A stretch of 64,000 bases of DNA, from NCBI GenBank assembly GCA_008477525.1, contig SPDT01000003.1:1426001-1490000 (forward strand). The letters run 5' to 3'. Under the pieces are notes generated by a model that saw only the letters and a program-made list of their open reading frames with translations, did no database searches and was not told where the DNA came from. Shown in pieces: positions 20,224 through 32,007 of the stretch. A program made the position numbers and the translations under genes. The DNA comes from Hypomyces perniciosus (Eukaryota; Ascomycota; Sordariomycetes; Hypocreales; Hypocreaceae). The first letter of the stretch is position 1. Each line of letters starts with the position of its first letter.

Positions 20224-23163
20224 CAGGGCTGCATCCCGATCAAATCAAATCAAATATTCTATCAAATAAACAAACAAATAAAGCTATTCCCAATAATTAA
20301 ACAGCTAAATATATAAAGCCTAATATTTAATTTATTTAATCAAATAATTTAAAGTAATTTTCCTTTAAAATATTATTATTCTAGGCTTAAATATATATAA
20401 AAAGAAATATATATTTATATAAGCTTTAAAAAGGCTTATTTAAATATATATAGCCTATAGTAGGAATTAAATTTATAACCTCTTTATAATACTTATTTTT
20501 AAAAATTATATTATTATATAAGTTTTCCTATTAATTATTAACTATATTTTTTATTATAATTTATATATTATATAGCCTAGCTAGCCTTTAATATAAATCT
20601 AGCTTAGCAATACTGCTTTATATATATTATAATACTATATATATTATTATTATTTAAATGTATTAATAATATAACTTTATTTATATATATACCTTTAATA
20701 TAATAAAGCTTTTAATTTTTAATTTATCGCTTTATTGCAATATTTTATTATAATTTAAAAAGACCTTTAAAATTATCTCTTTTTTTATTGTTTATTTTAA
20801 TAGCTATAACATAATTAAAGATATTTTAATAGTAATTTAATGCGATTACTGCTTTATCCCTAATAAATTACTATTATAAAATGGATTATAAAGCTATAAG
20901 CTAGATTAAATAGGAAAAGTAATTTATATAAAAGATTTTTACTAGTAATACTTTAAATATATTATTTTAAATTCCTATCCTTTTTTATATTAATTTTTAT
21001 AGGTAAATACTTTTAAATTTATTACTGCTATAATAAACAAAGGCTATTTTAAAGCAATTTAAAGCATTAATAATAACCTTTATAACGAATTGCCTTAAAA
21101 GTAATATAAAATACTAAAATATAATACTATTAATTTAAATATAAATTCTAATTTTAATAATATTACTTTACCTTTTATTAAATAATAATAATAAAATACA
21201 ATATTAATTCTATAATTATATATATAAAGAGTTTATAAGCTTTATATTATATATATTATTAATATTAATTTATTATTTAAAGCGCTTAAAAATAAACATT
21301 TTTAATTTATTATATATTAAATAAACTTTAATTTTATATAGTAAATCTTTTAAAGTAAAATAAATTAATATAATTCCTTTAATATAGTATTTTCCTTTAA
21401 AAAAGGATTTATTAAAGTAAAGCTTTATACTTTATTATTATAAATTTATTCTAATTTTAATTTATAGACTTCTTTAAATTAAAATATAATCATAATCGTT
21501 ATTAGCTACTTTTTTAACTTATATAGTTATTAATAATAATATTTCTTTACTTTCTAGCAGTAGCTTAAAAGTTATATAAAAAGAATCTTATATATACTTT
21601 TTAATAAATTATAAATAATTAAAATTTTATTCATTAAATTAATATAATTACTTTGAATAATATATTACATAATAATATATATATATATAGTATTTCTTTT
21701 ATAGTTTAAATCTATAAATAATTGACAATAATATATTAAAAAGGCAGATATAATATTATAGGTATATTTTAAATTTTATTAATTAAGCCTTTTTATTTAA
21801 AACGGATTATAAAGCTTTTAAATAAAAATTATAACTTTATATTAGTATTAATTACTTTAATAATCATCTTTACCATTAACAATATTAAAGTTTTATTAGT
21901 AAACTTTATAATATTATTATATTTATTTATTCCTTTCTTTAATAAAATAAATATTTTAAAGAGTTTATTTAAAAGTTTAATAAAAATAATAACTTTTACT
22001 TCTTTAGTGAATTCATATTTAAATTAAAGTTTATTTTTAATAATAAAATAAAATAAAATTTAAGATATTTAATAATTAAATACATATTATTAAAGTAGCA
22101 GTATATTTAAAAATTCTTATATGAAGATAACTTTAAAGAAAACTAAATATTTAATATATTTTTTAAAATATTTTTATATTTAAAAATTAATAGCTTTTTA
22201 TAGAAATTAAAGAAATCCTTTAACCTTTTTTTTAGTTAAATAATATAATATTAAAGTTAAAAGATTAAAAGCAGCTATAGTTAACTTTAAAAGATTATAA
22301 TAGGTATTAAACTTTTTTTTAAATCCTGTAAAGACTAAAAAGTATTATATATTATATTTATTAATAAAGAAATTTAATAAATTTAAAGTTAAATATAAAT
22401 TATAAATTTAATTTAATTAAAGTATATATAATAAAGTATTTTTATACTAACCTTTTTAACCCCTTTAATCTTTTATATTTTAATTAAATATAATATAAAG
22501 TTTTTTTATTTATATAAAATAATTATATTAAAATAAATTAAATATCATGAATAACGTAAACTTTATTTTTTTAAAAAGATTTAAAATATACCTTTAAATT
22601 TTGATTATAATTATATAATAAAAGCTTAATATTTAGTATATTTTATTTAAAAAATTAGTTTTATTTATTGTAATAGTTATTTTATATTTAAATTTAAATA
22701 TTAAATAATTAAAGAATTATTAAAATAAAAAATATTAATTTATATAGCTTTATAATATTAAAGATAATTTTATTAATAAAAAATATTTAAATAATTTTTT
22801 AATTATAGTAATTAATTATAAAAAAGCTTTTAATTTTATTCAATTAATATTTACCTTTTAATAATTTTTTATAAAGCTATTAATATTTAAAATAGTATAA
22901 TATTTAAAGAATTAACTATAAAAAAGTATAATTATATTTAAAAGGAATTTTATTTTTAAAGGGGAAAAGTAATGTAATTAAATTAATATTAATATTAAAG
23001 AAATTAAAGGATAAAGGCATTAAAAAATTAAAAATAATATTATTTAATTAAATATATTAAATTAAATTAAATCTAATTAAACAGTTAAATATGGCATTAA
23101 AATTTAATCAAACAGTCAAATGTAGGGTCCAGATTTGCTTTGTTTGATCGGGATGCAGCCCTG
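20224..23163. mobile_element. hAT-type DNA transposon, copy 1, decayed
   Basis: Bounded by terminal inverted repeats beginning CAGGGCTGCATCCCGATCAA and ending with its complement. The flanks are GGGCCGCC (20216-20223) and GGGCCGTC (23164-23171), an 8-bp target duplication with one C/T difference. CAGGG ends and 8-bp duplications are the hallmark of hAT elements. The 2.94-kb interior is almost only A and T with heavy TA enrichment, as expected from RIP; no transposase frame survives. It aligns in reverse orientation to the copy at 28869-31982. GC content returns to normal within a few tens of bases of each end. Confidence 0.88.
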
Positions 23164-23171
23164 GGGCCGTC

Positions 23172-23495
23172 TCCCTGCTAGCACCTTGCATCTAATAATC
23201 CCGGGGATCCAGCCCCTCGGGTAGGTTTCAGCGGTGCTAAGGCTTTTGCCTCAACTAATTGTCCTGGAAGTCAGGCTAGCTTAAGCAAGTAGCCACTATT
23301 ATAGAGGTGCCTGGGTCGACGCGATCCACCCCAACATATTAATAGCGCGCAGAGCTGGCACATAGAGCTGGTTCTCGCCACCTTCTTCCCATCTTAAATA
23401 GCTACCATCCTCTCATTGATAACCATACATGTCGGTGCATTAGTCCTTGAATCCATCCTAGTTCTCAGCAAAAGCGTCCGCCTCCCTGGCCTCCG
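23172..23495. other. Upstream region of the DUF7703-like gene
   Basis: Normal-GC sequence between the transposon end and the start codon at 23496. No separate gene; presumably the promoter, shortened by the hAT insertion 332 bases upstream. Confidence 0.4.
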
Positions 23496-24314
23496 ATGGC
23501 GGTTTGGATGCAAATTCGCAGCAGCTTTGGTTCCGAACAGGGTCTCCCCCAATCAACCTTGAGCATTATCCTTATCTTTCTTTGCATAGCCCTCTATAAT
23601 GTCATCGAGCTTGTCTGTATCATCTTTGGGACCTTTAAGCGGTATACCGGCGTATACTTCTGGTCCTTCTGTGGCGCGACCTTTGGCATTCTCCTAAACT
23701 GCATAGGCTTCTGTATTAAATACTGGGGGCCTAAATCGCTAGGCTACTTTACCCTTACGGTAAATATAACAGGATGGGTATTTATGGTGACAGGCCAGTC
23801 GCTGGTGCTTTGGTCTAGGCTACATTTAGTGTTGCATAACGAAAGACGCCTCAAGATTGTTTTATACATCATCATCATTAACGCTATCCTCATGCATGGC
23901 TGTATTATTGCTATGGCATTTGGGTGGTATAATAAAAGCCCTCAACATTGGATGCCACTTCTTATCGCCGAAAAATTACAGCTTATCGTTTTCTTTCTCC
24001 AAGAGGTTATGATATCGACCTTATACATCGTCTCTACAGTTTCCATTCTAAAGCTGGAAAGCTCCCTTAGGGACGCAGGGCCGAGTCACCGTTTACTGAA
24101 GCACATTATCCTCGTCAATATAATCGTAATCGTTCTCGATATCACGATTATTACTCTTCAATTCGCGGGGTTTTACATCCTCCAGACATCATACAAGCCG
24201 TTAGCCTATAGCGTGAAGCTGAAACTCGAGTTCGCTGTCCTGAATCGCCTCGTCGAATTGTCAACCAGAAGCTGGGAAATGGCCTCAGGAGACAGACTCG
24301 AGAGTATACCTCCC

Positions 24315-24345
<31 letters not shown>

Positions 24346-24524
24346 CGACGACGACGACGACGACAACAACGACGACATCGGCCTCGAAAACTTTAGCAGG
24401 GAGACCTTTAGCAAGTTATATTACGCCATGGCGGTCAGCGAAGGAGAGCGAACCGTCATCACCAACTCGGAATAACAATGGGGTCTCAATAGCGACTGAG
24501 ATTACCCTCAATCATGAGATATAA
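23496..24524 (+). CDS. Integral membrane protein, DUF7703-like, with poly-Thr tract
   Basis: Intronless, 342 residues. About seven hydrophobic helices lie within residues 20-255 (for example LSIILIFLCIALYNVIELV, FGILLNCIGFCI, VLYIIIINAILMHGCIIAMA). The arrangement FGTFKRYTGVYFWSF after the first helix and VTGQSLVLWSRLHLVLHN in the middle resembles the fungal DUF7703 family of seven-helix proteins of unknown role. Residues about 274-294 are some 21 consecutive threonines encoded by an (ACA/ACG)n run at 24315-24377, followed by a polar cytoplasmic-type tail. The gene is intact although it lies between a RIP-decayed transposon and an AT-rich block. Possible receptor-like function is inference only. 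Confidence 0.8.
24315..24377 (+). repeat. Coding (ACA/ACG)n microsatellite
   Basis: 63 bases of ACA and ACG codons, all threonine. The mix of two synonymous codons suggests that it has been stable for some time; length variation between strains is likely. Confidence 0.9.
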
Positions 24525-24699
24525 ATATATACTCGCTCTGAGAGTATCTGCGCACCCATAAGCGTACTTCCGGGAATATCCGACTTTTCCTATCCAATAT
24601 ATAACAATCACTTTAATAGATAATGAGCACATTAAACTTTAAATGACAACAATATCGACTAAATCCGAACTATTTTGCTTGCAGTAAATAACAGACGTG

Positions 24700-25430
24700 A
24701 CGCATTATAAGTATATACTGGATACCTGTAAGTAATCCTGCTAAGTTAATAAATAAAGTATATAGTTTATTAAATTACATAGAAATATATAGACCTATAA
24801 TAAACTTCTTTATTTGGCTATTAATGGTTTAATTACTAATTAACTATTATTAAAAGGCTAATAAATTATAAAATATATATAAATAATTAATTTAATTAAT
24901 TTATATTATAATGTTTCACTAGCCTATATAGGTATGTTAACCTAAATACATAATATATTTGAATAATGTATTATATATTAAAAAATATATTTTTTAAAAT
25001 TACTATAAAAATAGTTTAAAATTGATCATTAACATATTAAAGTAATTTAAAGTAAATTATCATAATAATTATTTTTTCATAATAATAAAAATAAATACTT
25101 AAAGGTTTATATGTTAACTATAATATAAAAAATCAATAATTTAATTTAATCGTTATATTAATATTACTTTTATTTTATTTTATTTTTACTTTAATGAATT
25201 TAATTTATTAATTAAAAAAATGATAAAATAAATAATTAATAAAAAGAAATTATTTAAATTGGAAACTATAAATTAAAGTAATTTAATTTCATTATAATTT
25301 ATATATAATTTAAATACTTTGATTAATATCTACTTTATATATAAAACTAAATAAAGTATAATTATTTAATATAATTACTTAAATAGTTATTAATTAACTG
25401 TATTTACGAGAACCTATTAGTTTTATCCCT
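24700..25430. other. AT-rich block, probable decayed transposon
   Basis: Composition drops to nearly pure A/T with TA enrichment as in the hAT copies, but no terminal repeats or motifs are visible, so the element type is unknown. Confidence 0.45.
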
Positions 25431-25483
25431 TTTAGCGTAAAGTAGGAGTAAAGAATCGCCCGCTCTGCTTATTAGTCCTGTCT

Positions 25484-25712
25484 TTACTGTCTGGCAGGCC
25501 GACTTGCCCCTGGGCTATTCAACAACTCAGAAGACTTATCTTGTCTCGACGCCTCCTTCATTAACCGAATCGCAAACTCCTCCAGTTAATAGTCCGCCTC
25601 ACTATCTGCGATCAAGACGCGTTCGTTTCCGTCGTGCTTCCGGGCCTGCAAAGACCGAAATACTTCCAGGATGAAAACTGGAATGTTCTCTGACAGATCA
25701 ATCTTAAATCTC
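25484..25712 (-). pseudogene. C-terminal remnant of an unrecognised protein
   Basis: On the minus strand one frame reads IDLSENIPVFILEVFRSL, HDGNERVLIADSEADY, a TAA stop, then LEEFAIRLMKEASRQDKSS and a natural-looking end at 25484. The TAA could derive from CAA by a C-to-T change. No family recognised; it borders the AT-rich block. Confidence 0.35.
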
Positions 25713-26064
25713 TACCATCGAATATACACAGACAGCGACAATGCCTGCCCCGAGCTAGGCACGGCTTGCTGTTGTTCATCAGGGGCCGGTCGATACATGT
25801 GCAAGGGAAACGCAGAGGCCAATTCCTCTTGCTCATTTGTGTCGTCATCTCCATAGGATTCAGCTCCTACAGTACTCTTCGTTTTCACCTGATATTAACC
25901 GTGGTTGTGGGGGTGATTTCTTGTGTTTAATTTTGGAAAACCAAATACTGAGATCCAAGAGCGTTCGTTACCAATGAGAGACAACTTGTTGTGCCCTAAA
26001 CCTCATGAATCGTGAGCTTACATACTCCATGTTCCATATCTCTTGTCATGTTAATCACATCTCA

Positions 26065-26290
26065 CTACCATGAAGAACCAATGTCTTTCTCAATGGCCTC
26101 AAATACACCAGTTCTCCGCCTCCCCAACGCCGTTGCAATCGCCACGGCAGCTGCACCCGCACGACGCATTCTCCTATACCCTTCACCGTCATACATACCG
26201 CCCACTCCGATGATATCCAAGTGAGCCAGACGCGGATGCGCATCGAACATTTGCCGCAGTGTAGCTACATTGCCTAAAGCAATTCGTCCT
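26065..26290 (-). pseudogene. C-terminal fragment of a dihydroorotate dehydrogenase-like gene
   Basis: The frame RIALGNVATLRQMFDAHPRL, LAHLDIIGVGGMYDGEGYRR, AGAAAVAIATALGRR, FEAIEKDIGSSW ends at a TAG (26067-26065). It matches the FMN-phosphate-binding C-terminus of class 1 dihydroorotate dehydrogenases (pLALGNV, IIGVGGVxDGxGYxRMRxxGAxAVxxxTAL). The N-terminal two thirds of the enzyme are absent; a stop and a frame loss precede the fragment near 26290. It directly follows the ERG6-like fragment on the same strand. Not functional as an enzyme. Confidence 0.7.
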
Positions 26291-26449
26291 TAGCCTGAAA
26301 TAGTTGTCTTGACGAGCCGTCGTTGGTGTAGATCCTGTGATGTACTGGCTACTAAAGTGGGGCATTGACCCAGGCCAGCAAAAGTGAAGTGTACACCTCA
26401 GCAATTGTAGCTGATAGGGCAGGTTATATTGCATTTGACACGCAGTATA

Positions 26450-27035
26450 AATCTTAGCCCGGTTGACTTGGTATTCATTGAGATTCAACCCGGTGACGTG
26501 GCAGCCTGTGAACTTGATAATCTCGCGCGCTAGGCCCCCAACATCACAACTAACATCGGGGACCTTCATACCCTTCTTAGTCCTCAGGCTCCTCGCCAGA
26601 AAGTGATCGTGGCGAGCCACAGCTCGATAAAAGTTCTCGCCATAAGCGAAAGGGCAGAAGTGAAACGATTCACCCCAAGCATGCTCGTAGATATCGGTCG
26701 CCAGGTTGTATTACCTATCAACAAAGAATAACAGAGACCTTGGAGTTGATAAAAAAAGATCAAGAGTTTTTCAAGCTTACAGTCTGATCAGGTTGGAATA
26801 ATTCCCAGTCCAAGATTGTCGATCAGCTTCCGTCTCCTCCTAAGCTTTTTTGTTAAAGTGCCCGAAGTATTCATCCATAGCAGCTTTATGCGCCGCCTTA
26901 TCCATCCTTGTTCACCATGGCTCGCAGTTCGCCCTGGGACTTTAGTGAGTTGCCATGGAGGATATTGTCAAAGGCCGAGTTTCTTGCCTGATCAGCGGGG
27001 AGAAGTGCTTAGCTGCTCATCGCGACATTTCAAGT
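26450..27035 (-). pseudogene. Sterol 24-C-methyltransferase (ERG6)-like N-terminal fragment
   Basis: Recognisable ERG6 pieces in order: NSAFDNILHGNS, a frame change, KAAHKAAMDEYFGHFNKK followed by TAG, an intron, then YNLATDIYEHAWGESFHFCP, FAYGENFYRAVARHDHFLA, and TKKGMKVPDVSCDVGGLARE, KFTGCHVTGLNLNEYQV. The 66-base intron 26715-26780 still has GTAAGC and TAG ends, so the copy arose from genomic DNA. The SAM-binding motif I, normally LDVGCGVGGPARE, has become PDVSCDVGGLARE, losing key glycines. Similarity ends after VNRAKIYTA. ERG6 acts in ergosterol synthesis; this copy cannot. GC content is normal, so the lesions are only partly RIP-like. Confidence 0.8.
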
Positions 27036-28019
27036 AGGATAGGGAAGAGAGTATGGTAAAGAAGTAGTTTTGAGGGTTGGGGATCTTAGTAAGCATATAA
27101 TTGATTGGATCTAAGCAGATAGAAAATTTCCAGAGGAAGTCTTGATTTATAGAACGACTCTTCCCTGGCACTTATCTTCCTTGCGTTCTTGACAATATTA
27201 CTGCTTTTTCTTAATTGTCTCCAGTCAGGTATTTTTAATCGTTGGCTGCCCCATGTCTTGCTAGCGCGCGATAAAACGCCATACAAATTAATTATTCCTA
27301 GGGCTGTCGACAATTGATAATAGAGGAGTAGCATAGCCTTAGCACGTCCTTTGCCCTAACAGAGGATTAACCCGGATTAACTAGAGGTGGACGTTAAAAT
27401 AAGATCATCATCGAGGCAACCTAATGAAAACCTGACACGCCGCGAGGAGAAGGTTTGAACGGGCTGATGACAATCGCAGTTCCGTCCGTTCGATGACCAA
27501 AAGTTGCTGCCAATTCAGAAGGCGTCTCACCTCATCCCGGACCGCAACGATCAACAACTAATCTATCAATGTAGCCCATGTAACTAAGCAAGTCACCCAA
27601 GCCTGGAGCTGTATCTACCGCACCTCGAGTTTCACGGATTTACCCTGAAAGCTAACAACATTTACAGGAGTCTCCAAGTCTCACGCTGCCTCGTCCAATC
27701 GAGAACCAAGAGATCGTCTGCACGAGTTCACTTTAAGTAAGTGAACTCGAAGTGAACGTATTACCGAATAAGGAATGACTTCACCTTGAAGAAGTGAAGT
27801 CCAAGTGAAGCAAGATAGTATATAGACCTTCCAATCCCACGTCCATAGCATAGATACCCACCAGTCATTAACATACAATCGATTCATCAGAGTACCTCCT
27901 ACTCTTCCCGAATCTGTGACACTGGCCCGCTCAGTGACAACGCCCTAATCGCCTGCTAAACATAAACCGGACCTATGGTTTATCCCTTTAGAGATATACC
28001 AGCCCGTCACAATTGCCGC
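27036..28019. other. Intergenic, no gene seen
   Basis: No supportable coding frame. It holds two adjacent palindromes at 27724-27801, listed separately. Confidence 0.35.
27724..27801. repeat. Pair of related hairpins
   Basis: GAGTTCACTT (27724-27733) pairs with AAGTGAACTC (27739-27748) across a 5-base loop: a perfect 10-bp stem. GACTTCAC (27777-27784) pairs with GTGAAGTC (27794-27801), an 8-bp stem. Each is followed by a further partial copy of its arm (GAAGTGAAC, CAAGTGAAG). The two arms are related to each other. Function unknown. Confidence 0.65.
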
Positions 28020-28460
28020 AAATTTAACATGATAAAGTAGTATTACACCTAGGTACTTCGTACACCAATTAAGGATTAAAAATAAACACTGCATATACAC
28101 TAACAAATTCACATATATATAATGCATATATTTGTTAGTAAGCTGCTGTTTTTCCTCTACCCATATAACCTGTCCTAGGGGATTACCTAACTCGTTCAGG
28201 AACTCTCACCGTTATGCCTTAACTCCCGTCAAGGCACCTAGAGTCACTGCGTGTCGCTATTTTATTGGTTAGTATTTACACTTACCCCTGTACTGGAGGG
28301 GGTGTGAGCCTAATAGCGGCATGCCCGTAAATGTCGCGATGCAAGTACACTACCGACATCAGAACTGCCGCCGTGAACAAAACCGTGGCAGTATAGGCTC
28401 CGTTTTTTGGTGGGGTCAAATGACTTAACGGTAGTAAATTGCTTAGCGTGGTGATTTATT
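28020..28460 (+). repeat. Dispersed repeat B, copy 2
   Basis: The longest copy of family B, same orientation as 17815-18165. It also carries an internal near-palindrome (ACTAACAAAT ... ATTTGTTAGT at about 28099-28138). Confidence 0.7.
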
Positions 28461-28860
28461 GTCCTCCAAAAACGGAATTATGTGACTCCAAATTTGGAGT
28501 CTTCGGAGGCAAAAAATGGAGGACATCAAACTCAAGAAAAGAGCTTGACGGGACCCCGAATTTTCCACTACCTATGGTCGTATGTGCCTGGAGATAGCTT
28601 CAGTTAGCCTATCAAGACGCCCAACGCAGTCCATAGAAATAACCAAAAGTGCTAAAAAAACACATAACAGCCGGTGTTCGCCAGCGATCACTTACGTGAC
28701 TACTAATCTGCCTCTTATTGGCTTGACTATAGGAGAGCGGACGCAGTTTTCTTTTTTAGTATTTGAATATGGCGTTGTAAGGGAGCCGAAGCACTGAGTC
28801 CATAATTATAAATCTCATATGCATTCTAGCATCTTTAGTCGAATGGACTCTATGTCGTTG
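28461..28860. other. Intergenic next to the second hAT element
   Basis: No gene supported. A short inverted pair occurs at about 28462-28527 (CCTCCAAAAA ... TTTTTGGAGG-like arms, and ACTCCAAATTTGGAGT, a perfect 16-base palindrome at 28486-28501). Confidence 0.35.
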
Positions 28861-28868
28861 TTATTGTT

Positions 28869-31800
28869 CAGGGCTGCATCCCGATCAAACAAAGTAAATC
28901 TAGACCCTATATTTAACTGTTTAATCGAATTTTAATACTATATTTAACTATTTAATTAGATTTAATTTAATTTAATATATTTAATTAAATAATATTATTT
29001 TTAATTCTTTAATGCTTTTATCTTTTAATTTCCTTAATATTAATATTAATTTAATTACTTTATTTTTCCCCTTTAAAAATAAAATTCCCTGTAAATATAA
29101 TTATATTTTTTATAGTTAATTCTTTAAATATTATATTTTTTTAAATATTAATAGTTTTATAAAAAGTCATTAAAAAGTTAATATTAATTTAATAAAATTA
29201 AAAGCTTTTTTATAGTTAACTGCTATAATAAAAATTATTAATATATTAAAAGTAAATTTACTACAAGTTAAAAATGTATATTAATATAATATTTATTATT
29301 ATCTTAAATTATTGACCTTTTAAAATAAATTAAAATAATAATATTGTTTAAATTTAAATTATTATTAATAGTAATTTTTATTTTTATTTTTATTTAATAT
29401 TCAAAAAAAGTTTTTTAATATTAAATTCTAATGAAATATATTTTTATTATTTTAATTATAATATTAATATATTATAAAATTATTTTTAATATTATAAAGC
29501 TATATAAATTAATCTTTACTATTTTAATAATTGTTTAACTATTTAATATTTAAGTTTAAATATAAAATAATTACTATTATAAATAAAGGCAATGCTGTAA
29601 ATTAAATATAATAAATATTAAACTTTTACTATAGAATTATAATAAAGACTTAAAAGTATACTTTAAAGTTTTTTTTAAAAAAAAAGTTTATTTTATTTAT
29701 AATATTTAATTTATTTTGATATAATTATTTTATATATAAGCAGAAAAACTTTATATTATATTTAATTAAAATATAAAAGATGAAAAGGGTTAAAAAAAGG
29801 TTATTGTAAAAGTATTTTATTATATAGACTTTAATTAAATTAAATTTATAATTTATATTTAACATTAAATTTATTTAATTTCTTTATTAATAAATATAAT
29901 ATAATATTTTTTAATTTTTAACAAATTTAAAAAAAAAATTAATATTTATTATAATCTTTTAAAGTTAATTATAACTACTTTTAATTTTTTAATTTTAATA
30001 TTATATTAATTATAAATAAGTTAAAAGATTTTTTTAATTTTTATAAAAAGTATTAATCTTTCAAAATAAAAATATCTTTAAAGAATATATTAAATATTTA
30101 GTTTTCTTTAAAGTTATTTTTATATAAAATCTTTTAAATATATTACTACTTTAATAATATTGATTTAATTATTAAATATATTAAATTTTATTTTATTTGA
30201 TTATTAAAAATAAGCTTTAATTTAAATATAAATTTATTAAAGATTTAAAAATTATTATTTTTATTTAATATTCAAATAAACTTTTTAAAATATTTACTTT
30301 ATTAAAAAAATATAATAATATTATAAAGTTTATTAATAAAAGTTTAATATTTTTATTAATAAAAATCATTATTAAAATAATTAATAATACTATAAAATTA
30401 TAATCTTTATTTCAAAGTTTTATAATCCTTTTAAAATAAAAAAGCTTAATTAATAAAATTTAAAATATATTTATAAGATTATATTTACCTTTATAATATA
30501 TCATTTTTAATTAGTTATAAGTTTAAACTATAAAAAAATATTATATATATATAGTATTATTTCATATATTATTAAAGATAATTATATTAATTTAATTAAT
30601 AAAATTTCAATTATTTATAATTTATTAAAAAGTATATATAAAATCTTTTATATATAACTTTTAAGCTACTAGTAAAAAGTAAAAGAATATTATTATTAAT
30701 TATATAAATTAAAAAAATAGCTAATAACTATTATGATTATATTTTAATTTAAAGAAATTTATAAATTAAAATTAATATAAGTTTATAATAATAAAGTATA
30801 AAGCTTTATTTTAATTCATCCCTTTTTAAAAAGGAATATTATATTAAAGGAATTATATGAATTTATTTTACTTTGAAAAATTTATTATATAATCTTAAAG
30901 TTTATTTAGTACATAATAAATTAAAAATATTTAGTTTTAATTATTTTAAATAGTAAATTAATATTAATAATATATAATATAAAATTTCCAAACTCTTTAT
31001 ATATATAACTATAAAATTAATATAATATTTTATTACTATTATATAATAAAAAGTAAAGTAACATTATTAAAACTAAAACTTATATTTAAATTAATAATAT
31101 TATATCTTAATATTTTATATTATTTTTTAAAGTAATTAATTATAAAACTTATTATTAATACTTTAAATAACTTTAAAATAGCTTTTTTTGATTATAGTAA
31201 TAGTAAATTTAAAACTATTTATTTATAAAAATGAATATAAAAAAATAAAAATTTAAAATAATATATTTAAAGTATTATCAATAAAGGTTTTTATATAAAT
31301 TACTTTCTTTTTTAATTTAATTAATATAGTGTTATAATCTTTTTATAATATTAATATATTAAAAATAAAGTAATAACTATATTAAATTATTATTAAAATA
31401 TCTTTAATTATATTATAGCTATTAAAATAAGAAATAAAAAAATAATAATTTTAAAGGTATTTTTAAATTATAATAAAATATTATAATAAAAAGATAAATT
31501 AAAAATTAAAAGATTTATTATATTAAAAGTATATATATAAATAAAGTTATATTATTAAAATAATAATCATATATGTAATATTATAATATATATAATATTA
31601 GGCTAGATTTATATTAAAGGCTAGCTAAGCTATATAATATGTAAATTATAATAAAAGGTATAGTTAATAATTACTAAAAAAGTTTATATAATAATATAAT
31701 CTTTAAAAATAACTATTATAAAAAAGTTATAGGTTTAATTTTTGCTATAGGCTATATATATGTAAATAAACCTTTTTAAGGTTTATATAAATATATATAT

Positions 31801-31982
31801 ATTTTTTATATATATTTAAGCCTAGAATAATAATATTTTAAAGGAAAACTATTTTAAATTATTTAATTAAATAAATTAAATATTAAGCCTTATATATTTA
31901 ACTATTTACTTATTAGGAATAGTTTTATTTATTTGTTTCTTTAATAGAATATTTGATTTGATTTGATCGGGATGCAGCCCTG
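28869..31982. mobile_element. hAT-type DNA transposon, copy 2, decayed
   Basis: Same terminal inverted repeats as copy 1 and inverted relative to it: its right end, read on the minus strand, aligns with the left end of copy 1 for well over 150 bases. Flanking TTATTGTT (28861-28868) and TTGTTGTT (31983-31990) form an 8-bp target duplication with one A/G difference. 3.11 kb, nearly pure A/T, no coding frame. It lies at the 3' end of the decayed chitinase. Confidence 0.88.
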
Positions 31983-32007
31983 TTGTTGTTGTTTGCAATT
32001 AACGTTC

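Noticed and set aside
24151..24414. Minus-strand frame with a long poly-Ser/Leu tract
   Set aside because: It is the antisense of the poly-Thr codons of the membrane-protein gene.
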